DNA of 64,000 bases from JAJCYL01 sp963664285. Lineage in GTDB: Bacteria > Bacteroidota > Bacteroidia > Cytophagales > Cyclobacteriaceae. The position numbers and the translations under genes were made by a program. The notes beneath the pieces are model-generated. The model was not told where the DNA came from. It did no database searches and saw nothing but the letters and a program-made list of their open reading frames with translations. The DNA lies in NCBI GenBank assembly GCA_963664285.2, contig CAXXNX010000069.1:1-64000 (forward strand), written 5' to 3'. Below, piece by piece: positions 18,545 through 28,739 of this stretch (position 1 is its first letter; the number at the start of each line of letters is the position of its first letter).

Positions 18545-20989
18545 GTGAAAGAAGATGCGCAGGTTGTTGTTATTGGAGGCGGTATTATCGGCTGCAGTAT
18601 TGCCTATCATCTGGCCAAGGCCGGGTGTAAGGATGTCATCCTGGTGGAAAAAGGTGAACTGACCAGCGGAACGACCTTCCATTCCGTCGGACTGGTGACC
18701 CAGTTCCGGACTTCACCCATCAACATGCAGTTGATGAACTATAGCATTAAGCTCTTTAACGAAATCAAAGCCCGTGCCGGTGACAGACTCGACTGGAACA
18801 AGGTGGGTAGCCTGCGTGTTGCTTCAAGTCCGGCCATGTTAAAAAACCTTCAGCGTAATGTCAGCCGTGCCAAGGCGCTCGGACTGAATGTTGATATGGT
18901 CACTTCTGCCGAGGCCAAAAATCTTTTTCCCGGGGATATGACAACCGATGGTCTTGAGGGAGCTGTCTATATTCCTGATGACGGTTATTTAGAGCCAAAC
19001 GGGGTCACTAATGAACTGGCTAATATGGCCAGGGAACTCGGTGCTGAAATTTCCACCCATAATCGCGTGGTTGAAATCCTGATGGATGACAGGAAACGGA
19101 TCACTGCGGTGGTGACAGAAAAGGGAACCATCAAGACAGAAGTAGTGGTTAACGCTGCCGGCCAATGGGCGCCCAGGCTGTCTGAGATGGTTGGGGTTAA
19201 TCTGCCGATGATTCCTATGATGCACCAGTATTTGATAACCAAACCAATTCCCGGACATGAACTGCCGAAGGAAACCCCGGTTTTGAGAGATCCTGACAAT
19301 TTAGTTTATATACGTGAAGAAGTTGGCGGTTACCTAATAGGTGGTTTTGAACTCGATCCCAAGGTATGGAAGCCGGAAGGTGTACCATGGGAATTCACAC
19401 AGCAACTTTTGACCCCCGAGTGGGATCTGTTTGAATTGCTACTGGAAGGCGCTATTAGGCGCTGTCCCATATTGGAACAGGCTGAGGCGATTGATCTGGT
19501 TAACGGTCCTGACGCTTTTACCCCGGATGGCAATTACGCACTTGGGCCAGTGCCGGGACTGCATGGTTATTTTGTCGCAGCAGGTATGTCAATAAACGGT
19601 GTTGCCGGTGCCGGTGGGGTTGGAAAAATCATGGCCGAGTGGATACTGGACGGACAGCCTGAATGGGACCTGCATGAGCTTAATGTGCGCCGCTTTGGCA
19701 AGCATCTTTCCAACCTTGATTATATTTCCGAGAAGGCAATTGAAGTTTATAAATATTATTACCATCTACACTTCCCGAATTCAGAAAGTGGATTTTGCAG
19801 AAAATTACGCATCAGCCCATTGTTTGACCGGCTGTTGAAAAAGGGTGCTGTCTTCGGGCAGAAAAACGGCTGGGAACGCACCAACTATTTTGAAACCAGC
19901 GGGGAAGGTCGCCTGGCGGGAGAGGATGAAGACCAGACATGGGAAAAACCAGCTTACTTTGATATCGTTGGAGAAGAGCACAAGGCTGTGCGTGAACGGG
20001 TCGGCATACTCGACATGACTTCTTTTGGTAAAACTGATATTAAGGGACCCGGCGCAAGAGCCTTCTTGCAGAAGCTCTGCAGTAATGACATCGGTAATGC
20101 TGCTGGCAGCCTGGTCTACACCCAGATGCTGAATGTAAATGGCGGGATAGAAGCTGATATTACCATCGGTTGTATTGCCGATGACCATTTCAGAATGGTA
20201 TCGGGCACGGCATTCCATGCCAATGATATGGAATGGCTGAGACTGAACGATGCCCACGACGGATCGGTTGAGATCGTGGATGTGACGGAAGACTATGCGG
20301 TTCTTTGTATCTGGGGCCCCGACTCACGCAAACTGCTTTCTAAAGTCACTGATAACAGTCTTTCGAACGAAGATTTTCCTTACATGAGTACACAGGAAAT
20401 CACGCTGGCGAAAAAAAACATCCGCGCCAACCGCGTCAGCTTCGTGGGAGAACTGGGCTGGGAGCTGGTTGTGCCGAATACCGATGCAGTTGTTGTCTTT
20501 GATGCCGTGCTGGAAGCCGGATCTGAGTTTGACGCCAAACTGATCGGCTACAAGGCACTGGATACGCTGCGGATTGAAAAACAGTTTTATTACTGGTCAA
20601 CCGATATCTGTCCGACCGACAATCCGCTGGAAGCCGGACTGGGCTTTGCTGTCAAGATGAAAAAGGGTGACTTTATAGGCCGAGATGCCCTGCAGAAGAT
20701 TAAAGACGAAGGCCTGAAGTTAAAAATGTCGATGCTCTCCTTTGATGACCCCGAGTTGGTAATATTTGGCGGCGAATCGCTGATAGACGAGAAGGGTAAC
20801 GCCGTCAGCCGCGTCAGGACAGGTGGCTATGCTTATACATACGGCAAGACTGTCGCCCTGGCTTACCTTCCGCTTGAACTGGCAAAAGCGGATACTGTAC
20901 TAAGTATCGAATCCTTTGGACGAGAGGTGAAGGGTATGGTTGAGGCCAAGCCTTTGCATGACCCCAGCAGTGAGCGGGTGAAAAAATAA
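18545..20989 (+). CDS. FAD-dependent dimethylglycine/sarcosine dehydrogenase
   Basis: 814-residue flavoprotein with the full architecture of mitochondrial-type dimethylglycine and sarcosine dehydrogenases. A DAO domain occupies residues ~1-370, with GGGIIGCSIAYHLAKAG at the dinucleotide loop and the His of TTFHSVGLV, which in this family attaches FAD covalently. An FAO_M-like linker follows, then GcvT and GcvT-C folate-binding domains (VSFVGELGWELVVP, DICPTDNPLEAGLGFAVKMK). The reaction removes a methyl group as 5,10-methylene-THF and passes electrons to ETF, consistent with etfBA upstream. Which methylglycine is used cannot be read from sequence. The start is GTG at 18545, immediately before the FAD loop. 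The frame is intact, unlike its paralogue at 1338-3788. The IS30 insertion ends 62 bp upstream. Confidence 0.9.
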   Translation: MKEDAQVVVIGGGIIGCSIAYHLAKAGCKDVILVEKGELTSGTTFHSVGLVTQFRTSPINMQLMNYSIKLFNEIKARAGDRLDWNKVGSLRVASSPAMLKNLQRNVSRAKALGLNVDMVTSAEAKNLFPGDMTTDGLEGAVYIPDDGYLEPNGVTNELANMARELGAEISTHNRVVEILMDDRKRITAVVTEKGTIKTEVVVNAAGQWAPRLSEMVGVNLPMIPMMHQYLITKPIPGHELPKETPVLRDPDNLVYIREEVGGYLIGGFELDPKVWKPEGVPWEFTQQLLTPEWDLFELLLEGAIRRCPILEQAEAIDLVNGPDAFTPDGNYALGPVPGLHGYFVAAGMSINGVAGAGGVGKIMAEWILDGQPEWDLHELNVRRFGKHLSNLDYISEKAIEVYKYYYHLHFPNSESGFCRKLRISPLFDRLLKKGAVFGQKNGWERTNYFETSGEGRLAGEDEDQTWEKPAYFDIVGEEHKAVRERVGILDMTSFGKTDIKGPGARAFLQKLCSNDIGNAAGSLVYTQMLNVNGGIEADITIGCIADDHFRMVSGTAFHANDMEWLRLNDAHDGSVEIVDVTEDYAVLCIWGPDSRKLLSKVTDNSLSNEDFPYMSTQEITLAKKNIRANRVSFVGELGWELVVPNTDAVVVFDAVLEAGSEFDAKLIGYKALDTLRIEKQFYYWSTDICPTDNPLEAGLGFAVKMKKGDFIGRDALQKIKDEGLKLKMSMLSFDDPELVIFGGESLIDEKGNAVSRVRTGGYAYTYGKTVALAYLPLELAKADTVLSIESFGREVKGMVEAKPLHDPSSERVKK

Positions 20990-21010
20990 GTAATTTTTTA
21001 TAAATCTGAC

Positions 21011-21280
21011 ATGAAAGAACAACTGGAATTACTCGGATTGAGGGAAAGAAGGCAGATGTCTATCTTGCACTTTTGCAAATGGGGGCAAGTCCAGTCATGT
21101 AAGAAATCCAAGGTGTTTATCCGAAGTAGTCGCATCGCTGGCGATGGTCCTTTTTTTATTAAAAAAAATATGTACTTAGAACGATTCAACAAAGCCAGGC
21201 AGGCAATCACAGAAGCCAATTCAGTAGACGAATTAGCATTGATAGCAGATCATAGACAAAATAATAACTTTCCATTTTAG
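21011..21280 (+). other. Small unidentified ORF or gene fragment
   Basis: 89 codons beginning MKEQLELLGLRERRQMS. The second half (NKARQAITEANSVDELALIA) resembles a short helix-rich segment found in some phage or plasmid proteins, but this is only an impression. A chimera of two fragments is likely because composition changes near residue 50. It has no clear link to the dehydrogenase gene 21 bp upstream. Confidence 0.25.
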
Positions 21281-21524
21281 TCCCACTCCCGGTTCATAAT
21301 TGATACCCGACCAGATGAATCCAAATGAGAGATATGTACAACACATTCATATTGAATCTACTAAATTTAAATGAAAAGGAGATAACATTCACTAAAACTC
21401 CATAGGCATACTGAGATAGTTGCAAAGATTTGTTTATTCAGCTACTTTGAAGGCTTTAAACCAGTAAAAGCTACGGAGTTTAGTCCAGCGGTGTGTTTCA
21501 TGCCTAAAAATCAATAATATCATC
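21281..21524. other. Intergenic leader
   Basis: AT-rich, with no recognisable gene, hairpin terminator or clear promoter box. It presumably holds the promoter of the YncE/phosphoesterase lipoprotein gene. Confidence 0.35.
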
Positions 21525-22438
21525 ATGAAATTTATGAAGGCGATTATTCAATTACTACTACTAATACTTTTTACCGCTTGTAATTTTCAAAATGACTCTA
21601 TAGATAGACCATTGTGGATTATCTCAGCACCTAGTGGAGATAAATTAACGGAAATTAATAAGAAAGGAAAAACTGTGATCCCTAATGGTAGATATATTAC
21701 TCCTGTTGGGGAAAGTATTATAACTGCACCACATCCTTATGGATTGACCTTAAGCCCAGATGGCAACATCGCAGTTACTGCCAATTCAGGAACCAGTCCC
21801 TTATCAATTACGATTGTACGGGGTATTTTATCACAGCTTCCAGAAGTACAACAAATACCCCCAGGCCCATCTACAGATAAGGGCGTATTGGCTTCTGTAT
21901 TTATGGGATTGGCTATATCTCCTGATAATCAAACAATTTATGTTGCTGGTGGTCAAGAGAATAAAATATATTTGTTTGATGTAAATTCTGGCGAAAATAA
22001 AGGCTCCATAGATTGTTCAGATAGTTCTGCTACTATTGGCTATTCACATGGATATATTGGTGATATGAAACTATCTAAAGATGGAAAAACGCTTTATGCT
22101 GTTGATCAAATAGGTTTCAGGATGGTTATTGTGGACACAGAAACCAGAGCTTTTAAACACTCAGTTTCTGTTGGTCGGTATCCGTTTGGGATATGCTTAT
22201 CTCCAAACGAAAAAAAGGTTTATGTTGCCAATGTAGGAATGTTCGAATATTCTTATATAAAAGACAGCAAAGAAGAAGATGCCAATATAAAGTCTATTAA
22301 CTATCCTGCTTTTGCCTATGGCTCAAAAGAAATGGAATCTGGTATTGAAAATGATACGATATCAATTCCTGGTTTAGGGGATCTAAATGCCCTAGAGGCT
22401 TTTTCTGTATTTGCTATTAATCTCGAGGATTCACTTAA

Positions 22439-24059
22439 CCCGAAAAATTCATAGTAGACAATAAAAAACAGGCATAAATTGCTTATATTGAGATAGTTAG
22501 ACAACAAAATAAGCAATTAATTTATGCCTGAATATAAGGAAAAAGATACCGTATTTTATCGAGGAAAACAAGCTTTTAAATTTGATTTTTCAGCATCAGC
22601 GATTAGCTCAGACGGAGCGATATTGTTAAGTGAAAAAGTAGAGAGAAAGACTGGTCTATTAAAAAGCTTCGCCGCACTGATTCCTGACTATCGAAACCCC
22701 TTTTTTATCGAATACACTTATGAAGAAATGCTTCGCCAACGGGTGTTTTTAATGATGCAGGGCTATCAGGATTGCAATGACGAACAAAAACTCCGAGAGG
22801 ATCCGGTGATCCGTAAAGTACTAGATAGCGGATTATGTTCCCAGCCTACTTTAAGTCGATTTGAAAACAAGGCCGATCGGAGTCTGATCTACCAGATGAG
22901 TCAATGGTTTGTAGACCGTTATGTAGAGGAGTTGAGAGAGAAGACTGGTCAAATCATCATTGATGTAGATGGTACCGATGACCCTACTCATGGATCCCAA
23001 CAACTCAGTTTGTATAATGGCTATTATGGACAGACTATGTACCATGAGTTGTTCTTTAAGGACGGGAACACCGGTCAGGTCATTTTACCAGTACTACGTC
23101 CGGGCAATTGTCACTCCAACAAATGGTTTGTGGCCTTATTGAAAAGGATTGTCATTAAAATCAGAAAAAAACTGCCCTCAGTAAAGATCCTTATTCGAGC
23201 GGATAGTGGCTTTTCAGGAGCATCTTTTTATCGGATAGCTAAGCAGTTTGACCTTCAATTTTGTTTAGGTATTAGTAGTAATGAAGTTTTAAAGACTTTT
23301 ACCAAACAGACTATCATTGAAGTAAAAAAGGAATATGCTTCAAAAATCATCAAACATCAAGAGTTTGTTGGCCCGTTTACTTACCAGGCCAAAAGCTGGG
23401 ATCGTTCTGAAAAGCTGTACACCAAAGTGGAGTCTACCGGAAAAGGAATGAATGTCCGTTACTTTGTGAGCAACTTTGAAGCGATGACCGCTCAACAGAT
23501 TTACTTTGATTTTTATGTCAAGCGAGGTGATGCCAGTGAAAATCGAATAAAGGAACTCAAAAACATGACTTATTCCGACCGGCTTTCCTGTCATCGCTAC
23601 TGGGCCAATTTCATGCGTTTAATCATCGCTACCCTCTGTTATGAAATGTTCCGGCAGATTAAATTATTAATTGCCAAAACAAAACACCACTTTGCTAAAC
23701 GATGGCAAGTGGACAATATCCGGCTTTACCTGATGAAGGTTGGGGCGTGCCTAAAAGAAAGGAAAAGATCATTGACAATACAATTCTCAAGAGCCTTTAG
23801 ATATCAATACCTGCTGGACGATTTGCTTACGGTGAACTGACCGATCAGTTAAACAGTTTAGTTTAATCAAAAAAATGTTCTTCCATAAGAACACAATAGA
23901 GCTTTGACTGAAAATTGAAAAATTCTAACAAAAAAACGCTCTAATGTCCTTTGAAATCCAGAAACCTGGTTGATCTTCAAATTAATACATACACTCCAAT
24001 CAAAAATAGTTAGCAACCCATTATTAATCCCAAAATTGGTGGCCTATGAATAATGCGGG
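22439..24059 (+). mobile_element. IS1380-family element, copy 4
   Basis: 1621 bp with TTAA at 22435-22438 and 24060-24063, inserted in the propeller domain of the YncE/phosphoesterase gene in the same direction. Confidence 0.95.
22524..23840 (+). CDS. IS1380-family transposase
   Basis: Intact 438-residue DDE transposase with three visible differences from the consensus copy: Lys to Arg in ELKEKTG, Ala to Thr in LYAKVE and Gly to Asp in YLLGDLL near the C-terminus. It is the most diverged of the intact copies. Catalytic motifs are unchanged. Confidence 0.94.
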   Translation: MPEYKEKDTVFYRGKQAFKFDFSASAISSDGAILLSEKVERKTGLLKSFAALIPDYRNPFFIEYTYEEMLRQRVFLMMQGYQDCNDEQKLREDPVIRKVLDSGLCSQPTLSRFENKADRSLIYQMSQWFVDRYVEELREKTGQIIIDVDGTDDPTHGSQQLSLYNGYYGQTMYHELFFKDGNTGQVILPVLRPGNCHSNKWFVALLKRIVIKIRKKLPSVKILIRADSGFSGASFYRIAKQFDLQFCLGISSNEVLKTFTKQTIIEVKKEYASKIIKHQEFVGPFTYQAKSWDRSEKLYTKVESTGKGMNVRYFVSNFEAMTAQQIYFDFYVKRGDASENRIKELKNMTYSDRLSCHRYWANFMRLIIATLCYEMFRQIKLLIAKTKHHFAKRWQVDNIRLYLMKVGACLKERKRSLTIQFSRAFRYQYLLDDLLTVN

Positions 24060-25963
24060 TTAAACCTAGTGTCGTTGCGAAAATTAAAACCGGGCATTTG
24101 GTGGGTGCTTTAATTGACAGCATTCCTGCTGTTGGAGGTTCAAGTCCCAATTCAATTGTTGCTACAAAAGACTATGTATTTGTAAGTAACGGTGCCAATG
24201 ACAACATCTCGGTCATTTCTATTGAACAGGATTCAGTAGTCAACACCATTTTTCTTAAGCCCGATGATCGTATTAAACAATTTCGAGGCGTTATCCCTTT
24301 TGGACTGGCCTTAAGTCCTGACCAAAAACGGTTATATGTTGCCGAATCTGGTATCAATGCAATTGCCGTCATAAATGTTGCTGATTTAAAAGTCATGGGA
24401 CATATCCCCACGGGTTGGTTTCCTTCAAAAGTGGAAGTTAGCAATGATGGTAAAAAATTAATCATTGCGAATGCTAAAGGTTATGGTAGTGGACCCAATG
24501 GAGGAGCGGCTTTCGAACAAAGAAATGAAGGCAGCTATATTGGATCTCTGATGAAAGGAACTGTCCAGATAGTTGATATACCAAATGACAAAAAATTAAT
24601 GGAGATGACCAAACAGGTTATTTCGAACAACTTTCAATTCGCAAAAGCCGATGATGCTGTTTTCAAGAACCGGAAAAATAATCCGATCCCCTTATACCCA
24701 GGAGAGAAAGAAAGTCCAATAAAGCATATCGTATTTATATCGAAAGAAAACAGAACCTATGATGAAGTATTTGGTCAAATTGAAAAAGGTAATGGAGATT
24801 CAACAATTGCCCGCTATGCCAGAACTACCGGTTTTTTTAATAGAGCAAAAACAGACTCCATTTCAAGTACAACAGTGATGCCAAACCATTTGGCTCTGGC
24901 CAGGCAGTTTGGCATTTCTGATAATTTTTATGTGGATGCTGATCACTCTGCGGATGGTCATCGATGGTTGGTAAACACCTACCCGAATGAGTGGTGTGAA
25001 ACATCTACAACTGCCAGTTATGGGGGCAATCGAAACTTTAAGGAGGACTCAAAAGCTCCGGGTGTTTTTGCCATGAACGGCGCAGCAGGAGCCATTTATC
25101 CTGAAGATTATAACGAAGCAGGTTCCATGTGGGATCATCTGGAACGTCATAGTGTGGACTTCTATAATTTTGGTTTTAGTATTATGTTCGAACCTGCACT
25201 TTACAAGGCTGAATATAAATATTCTGGCATTCATCATTACGTGAATTACCCAATGCCCCAGCCTCTTTTTGAACGAACTTCAAAAATGTATCCAACCTAT
25301 AATATGGCGATACCGAATCAATTCAGAATAGATCAGTTTATTAAAGAATTTGATGATAAGTGGATGAATGGGCAGGATGTTATGCCTGCATTTATAACCG
25401 TTATAATCCCAAATGACCACGGAGCCGGAGATCGCCAGAAGCCGGTTATCCTTTCCGGGAGAGCTATATGGCGGACAATGATTTAGCCCTTGGGCGTATT
25501 GTAGAATATCTTTCACAAACACCCTATTGGAAAAACATGCTTATTGTTGTTACTGAAGATGATGCGCAAAACGGTGTTGATCACATTGATGCACATCGCA
25601 GTATATTAATGTTAGTTTCCCCCTGGGTAAAAAGAGACTATGTGGGTCATGTACATTATAGTTTTGGTAGCTTGTTTAAATCGTTTTGGAATATTTTTAG
25701 GCTTACCCTATTTAAATCAATATGATGCAGGAGCGACAGATTTAAGTGATTTTTTTACGGATACTCCAAATTTCAAACCTTACGATGCTTTAGAAGTTAA
25801 TAATGCAATATTCGATCCTCAAAAAGCACTTGACCCATTTGATGAAAAATTTGATTGGAAAGCAGTAAAAGAATCCCCGAAAATTGATAATGTAAAAGAT
25901 ATGTTTCGTGAAAGTAAAGAACAGGATAAAGACCGATTGGAAAACAGAGAGAAAACTAATTAA

Positions 25964-26361
25964 AGAGATTCCTTTTCATTATGTACAAAAGTGTTAAAAA
26001 TAAGCACGAAAACACTAAGCACGAAAACACAACGACGTCATGTATCAATAAATTAACCAGCAACTGCTACGCAGTTGACTAAAAATAGACGTCTGAGGGA
26101 GTTAGATTTTGAAGTGATTCGTGGTAGCGGCGGTTGTTGTAATAGTCACTGCACATTACCTGATCATTTCATAATAACAACTTCGAAATTTCGTAGTTCA
26201 TCGTTTCTATCAAATGAAGGCCTATTACTGCATCATCACTTTACTTACTTACCGGCCATTCAACAATGAAGGCCAATGAAATCACCTTGATCAACGGAAT
26301 GTCATCCGCATTTTGGATTTGAGGATGAAGGGTCGCTATTAAATTTATCCGTTTACTTTGT
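25964..26361. other. Convergent intergenic region
   Basis: No gene seen. It contains a direct repeat of AAGCACGAAAACAC (about 26001-26028), a hairpin CAACTGC-TAC-GCAGTTG at 26061-26077, and the second copy of the dispersed repeat at 26141-26231. The flanking genes end towards each other here. Confidence 0.5.
26141..26231. repeat. Dispersed intergenic repeat, copy B
   Basis: Aligns with 3791-3881 over about 90 bp with roughly three quarters of positions identical. The core CTTCGAAATTTCGTA is identical. It is located between convergent gene ends, as is copy A. Confidence 0.65.
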
Positions 26362-27150
26362 CTATTCATTTTTTAACGGTTTAGCATCTAATTTCCATTC
26401 CTCCCTCACAGGAATATCAAGATGCTTTAAAATTGTTGGTACAATAGATGTTTGAGGAATTAATGTTTCTAAATCTTTATATGATTTGATTGTTTTTTGA
26501 TTACTACTGTTTTTAAATAAATCATTCCCTTCTTTATTCATGCCAACAAAAATTGTTTTTTGATTTATTTCTTGCTTTCCATGTCCTCTACCTTTATCAT
26601 CTCGTCCATGGTCTGTAACAATCATTACCAACCAATCTTCATTGTATTTATTTTCACGCTTTTTTATAGCTATAAGAATATTCCCTATGATTGAATCAGT
26701 TTCTTCTATCTTTTCAGAGTATTGTTTTCCAAAACCGTTAACGTGGCCTATATGATCAATCTCATCCAATTGAATAAAGCCAAAATCCGGACCATATTCT
26801 GTGATTTGATCAATCGTTAATTTACTGGACAAAATATCATTCCCCCCAATTGTTGCAAAATTTACTTCGTACATATCTTGTTTTAATAATAAATTCAATC
26901 CTTTCCAGGTAGAAACACTAATGGTATAGTAGTCTTTATTATGCTCTCTAATAAATTTAAAAATACTGGGGGCTTTGCAGAGCTTTTCTTTTGTATTGAT
27001 TTTAAATATTATGCTGATCATACCAAACACCAGTTAAGATACTCATCCAGCCTGGAGAACTTACCGTACTTTGTTCTGACGGTGTTCCATAAATACCTCC
27101 TGTATATCCTTTTTTAATATTGAATTTATCTAAGTTAGGAGTTTGTAAGT

Positions 27151-28155
27151 TCAAGTAATAAGTGCAATTTTCCTTTGTAGCACTTGCTTTGCGTTTAGGT
27201 AATTAAATTTTCTAACAGGGCGTTCATTGATTTTGTTTTCAACAACTTTGATTTGCTCCTCTGTAACAAATCTAATATCTGTTTTCTTAGGATAAAACCT
27301 TCTGATTATCCCAATCCTATTTTCAACTGTCCTTTTATCCTGACTAGTATAGGGACGAGTGAAATAGGCATCCACATCAAGGGATTGAGCAATCAACTCA
27401 TGTTTAGAAAATGCCATATCATTATCAAAAGTGAGTGTTTCCAGTTTGTGTTTATCCTGAGAGAGTTCCTCCACAATAGCTTCGGCCATTTGATCGGCAT
27501 TTTTACTGTGCATCTTTCTGATTCTGGTAAAAAGACTTGCTCGGTCTGTCATCACCAACAAAGAGCCTTTGTGGTTTTTACCCATCATTAAATCGACTTC
27601 TATATCTCCCAATCGTTCCCTTTTGTTAATGATCTGGGGTCGCTGTTCAATTGATACCCTATTCGGGATAATACCTCTACGATCTTTTCTGTTTCCTCGT
27701 TTGCGCCTTCGTTTGCCATGTTTTAGATATGTGTATAGTTGTTTGTATTCTTGGTTCTCCTGGTGGTTGGTGTGCTTACATTCCCATATCCATTGGTAAA
27801 TCCATTCATGGCTAAGTGGACATTCTCTCGTTTTCTTTCCCTGATGGCTGATCAATTCAGGACTCCATCTATCTTCTTGGAGCCGGTTAACTATCCAGTC
27901 TTTCATGGGTTTGGTGAAAATCACTCTTTTTGGCTTTTCTTGATGACGAAGATTGGTCCTCCTTTGTGCATTTGCTGTTCGATAGACACCAGCTCCCTAC
28001 CTCTTGAACCCACAATTTCGCTTAAGCTCACGTGAGATCGTAGATGGGTGAAAATGAACGATACAGGCAATCTCCTTTTGAGTAGCTCCTGTTTTCAATA
28101 ATGCTTCAATTTGATACCTTTGATCAATACTGAGATGTGTGTAGTTTTTTGACAT
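27151..28155 (-). pseudogene. IS30-family transposase, frameshifted
   Basis: Starts MSKNYTHLSIDQRYQIE with the HTH segment STISRELKRN. An extra base in the Asn/Val codons (near 28014) leads to an in-frame TAG after about 54 residues. A compensating one-base loss lies about 25 bp further on. From about 27924 the DDE domain is open: GDIEVDLMMGKN, LTFDNDMAFSKHE and SQDKRTVENRIGIIRRFYP. The stop codon lies inside the right inverted repeat. It is the best template for reconstructing the interrupted 14-18 kb copy. Confidence 0.9.
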
Positions 28156-28187
28156 TTTGCAATCCAAAGATTGCACTGTTCAGGCTT

Positions 28188-28227
28188 TTGAAGGTGAAAA
28201 AGCCCTTAAAAGCTTTTTCACCTTCAA
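28188..28227 (-). terminator. Hairpin upstream of the IS30 transposase
   Basis: A 16-bp perfect stem (arm TTGAAGGTGAAAAAGC and its complement) with an 8-nt loop lies between the left end and the transposase start. In the transcript it ends in a short U-rich stretch. It probably blocks read-through transcription into the transposase gene. The 14.5-kb copy has lost all but one arm. Confidence 0.6.
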
Positions 28228-28422
28228 TTGCACTTATTAGTTGATCTCAGCGTTTTGTTTAGTGTTATTTGTTCGTATTGTAATCCATCAATACCAATTA
28301 AAAGGGCTTTCTTTTTTTGACCATAAATGACATAGTTAAATGAAATTATAATTAAGAGTAAAAATAGTTTTTTAGAATACATGGTATTTAGATTTTAATT
28401 ATTTTAGATCAAGGACATTTTC

Positions 28423-28449
28423 AGCTTGCACAAAGTAACTGTGCAAGCT
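28423..28449. terminator. Isolated hairpin
   Basis: AGCTTGCAC and GTGCAAGCT form a perfect 9-bp stem around a 9-nt loop, followed on the plus strand by TATCTTTT. It is 40 bp upstream of the phosphodiesterase start. It could be a terminator of a lost plus-strand gene or a leader structure. Confidence 0.4.
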
Positions 28450-28559
28450 TATCTTTTAGGTAAGCTATAGACAAGGGTAACTACATTCGTATTGGCTTCA
28501 ATTGCTCGAAATCTATCATGAACTATTCTCCATGAAAAATAATGAGGAAAAAAATATTA

Positions 28560-28715
28560 ATCAAATGGCATCATGCTTCAAAATTTTAGTATAGCGGCTG
28601 TAATCATCTAGAATGTTGGACAGGTTAATACCAACCCCAGCCCATAATCTCAAAGTAGGTGAAGTCTGTTTGCCGCATCTGATTGCAACGAATAGACTTC
28701 TCATATTTTTAAAAA
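28560..28715 (-). pseudogene. Remnant of an rve-type (IS3-like) transposase
   Basis: The minus strand reads KYEKSIRCNQMRQTDFTYF, then EIMGWGWY and a stop. In the next frame it continues LSNILDDYSRY before drifting into unrelated sequence. WQTDFTYF...GWGWYYLS..LDDYSRYI is the familiar catalytic core (first and second Asp region) of IS3-type integrase-core transposases. About 50 residues remain, with one frameshift. This is a fifth insertion-sequence type in the window, older than the others by its state of decay. Confidence 0.65.
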
Positions 28716-28739
28716 ATTTACTTGAACGACAAATATTAT

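Larger units (their letters stand above)
21525..25963 (+). pseudogene. YncE-type beta-propeller/phosphoesterase lipoprotein, split by IS1380 and frameshifted
   Basis: A lipoprotein signal (LFTACNF lipobox, Cys about residue 19) leads to a YncE-like seven-bladed propeller with repeats such as SPDGNIAVTAN, SPDNQTIYVAGG and SPNEKKVYVAN. A PF04185-type phosphoesterase domain follows, with HIVFISKENRTYDEVFGQI, DADHSADGHRW and VVTEDDAQNGVDHIDAHRS. The IS1380 copy 4 lies after EDSL. Deleting it with one TTAA gives EDSLKPSVVAKIK in frame. Two further single-base breaks lie at about 25453 (a missing G) and 25697 (an extra T). The intact protein would be about 930 residues and would act on phosphoesters outside the inner membrane. 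Even after IS loss the two frameshifts would have to be repaired. Confidence 0.85.
27144..28251 (-). mobile_element. IS30-family element (uninterrupted copy)
   Basis: 1108 bp, flanked by GTT on the plus strand at 27141-27143 and 28252-28254 (AAC duplication on the coding strand). The ends match those of the 14.5-18.5 kb copy. It retains a strong hairpin between the left end and the transposase start. The transposase gene is frameshifted, so this copy cannot move on its own. Confidence 0.92.
26362..28382 (-). pseudogene. Alkaline-phosphatase-superfamily phosphodiesterase, split by IS30 and frameshifted
   Basis: A secreted type I phosphodiesterase/nucleotide pyrophosphatase-like protein. It begins with a signal peptide (MYSKKLFLLLIIISFNYV), then KALLIGIDGLQ with the metal-binding Asp, the SSPGWMSILTGV region, LDEIDHIGHVNG and IVTDHGRDDKGRGHGKQ. 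The IS30 element (27144-28251) sits after ITLNKT with a 3-bp duplication AAC. Removing it restores LNKTPNLDKFNIKK in frame. A separate single-base break near 27030 (after WYDQHNI) leaves only the C-terminal ~222 codons open. The gene is therefore inactivated twice. It converges on the YncE/phosphoesterase gene. Confidence 0.85.

Noticed and set aside
26000..26028. Two AAGCACGAAAACAC units as the start of a CRISPR array
   Set aside because: Only two units with almost no spacer, no further repeats and no cas genes in the window.
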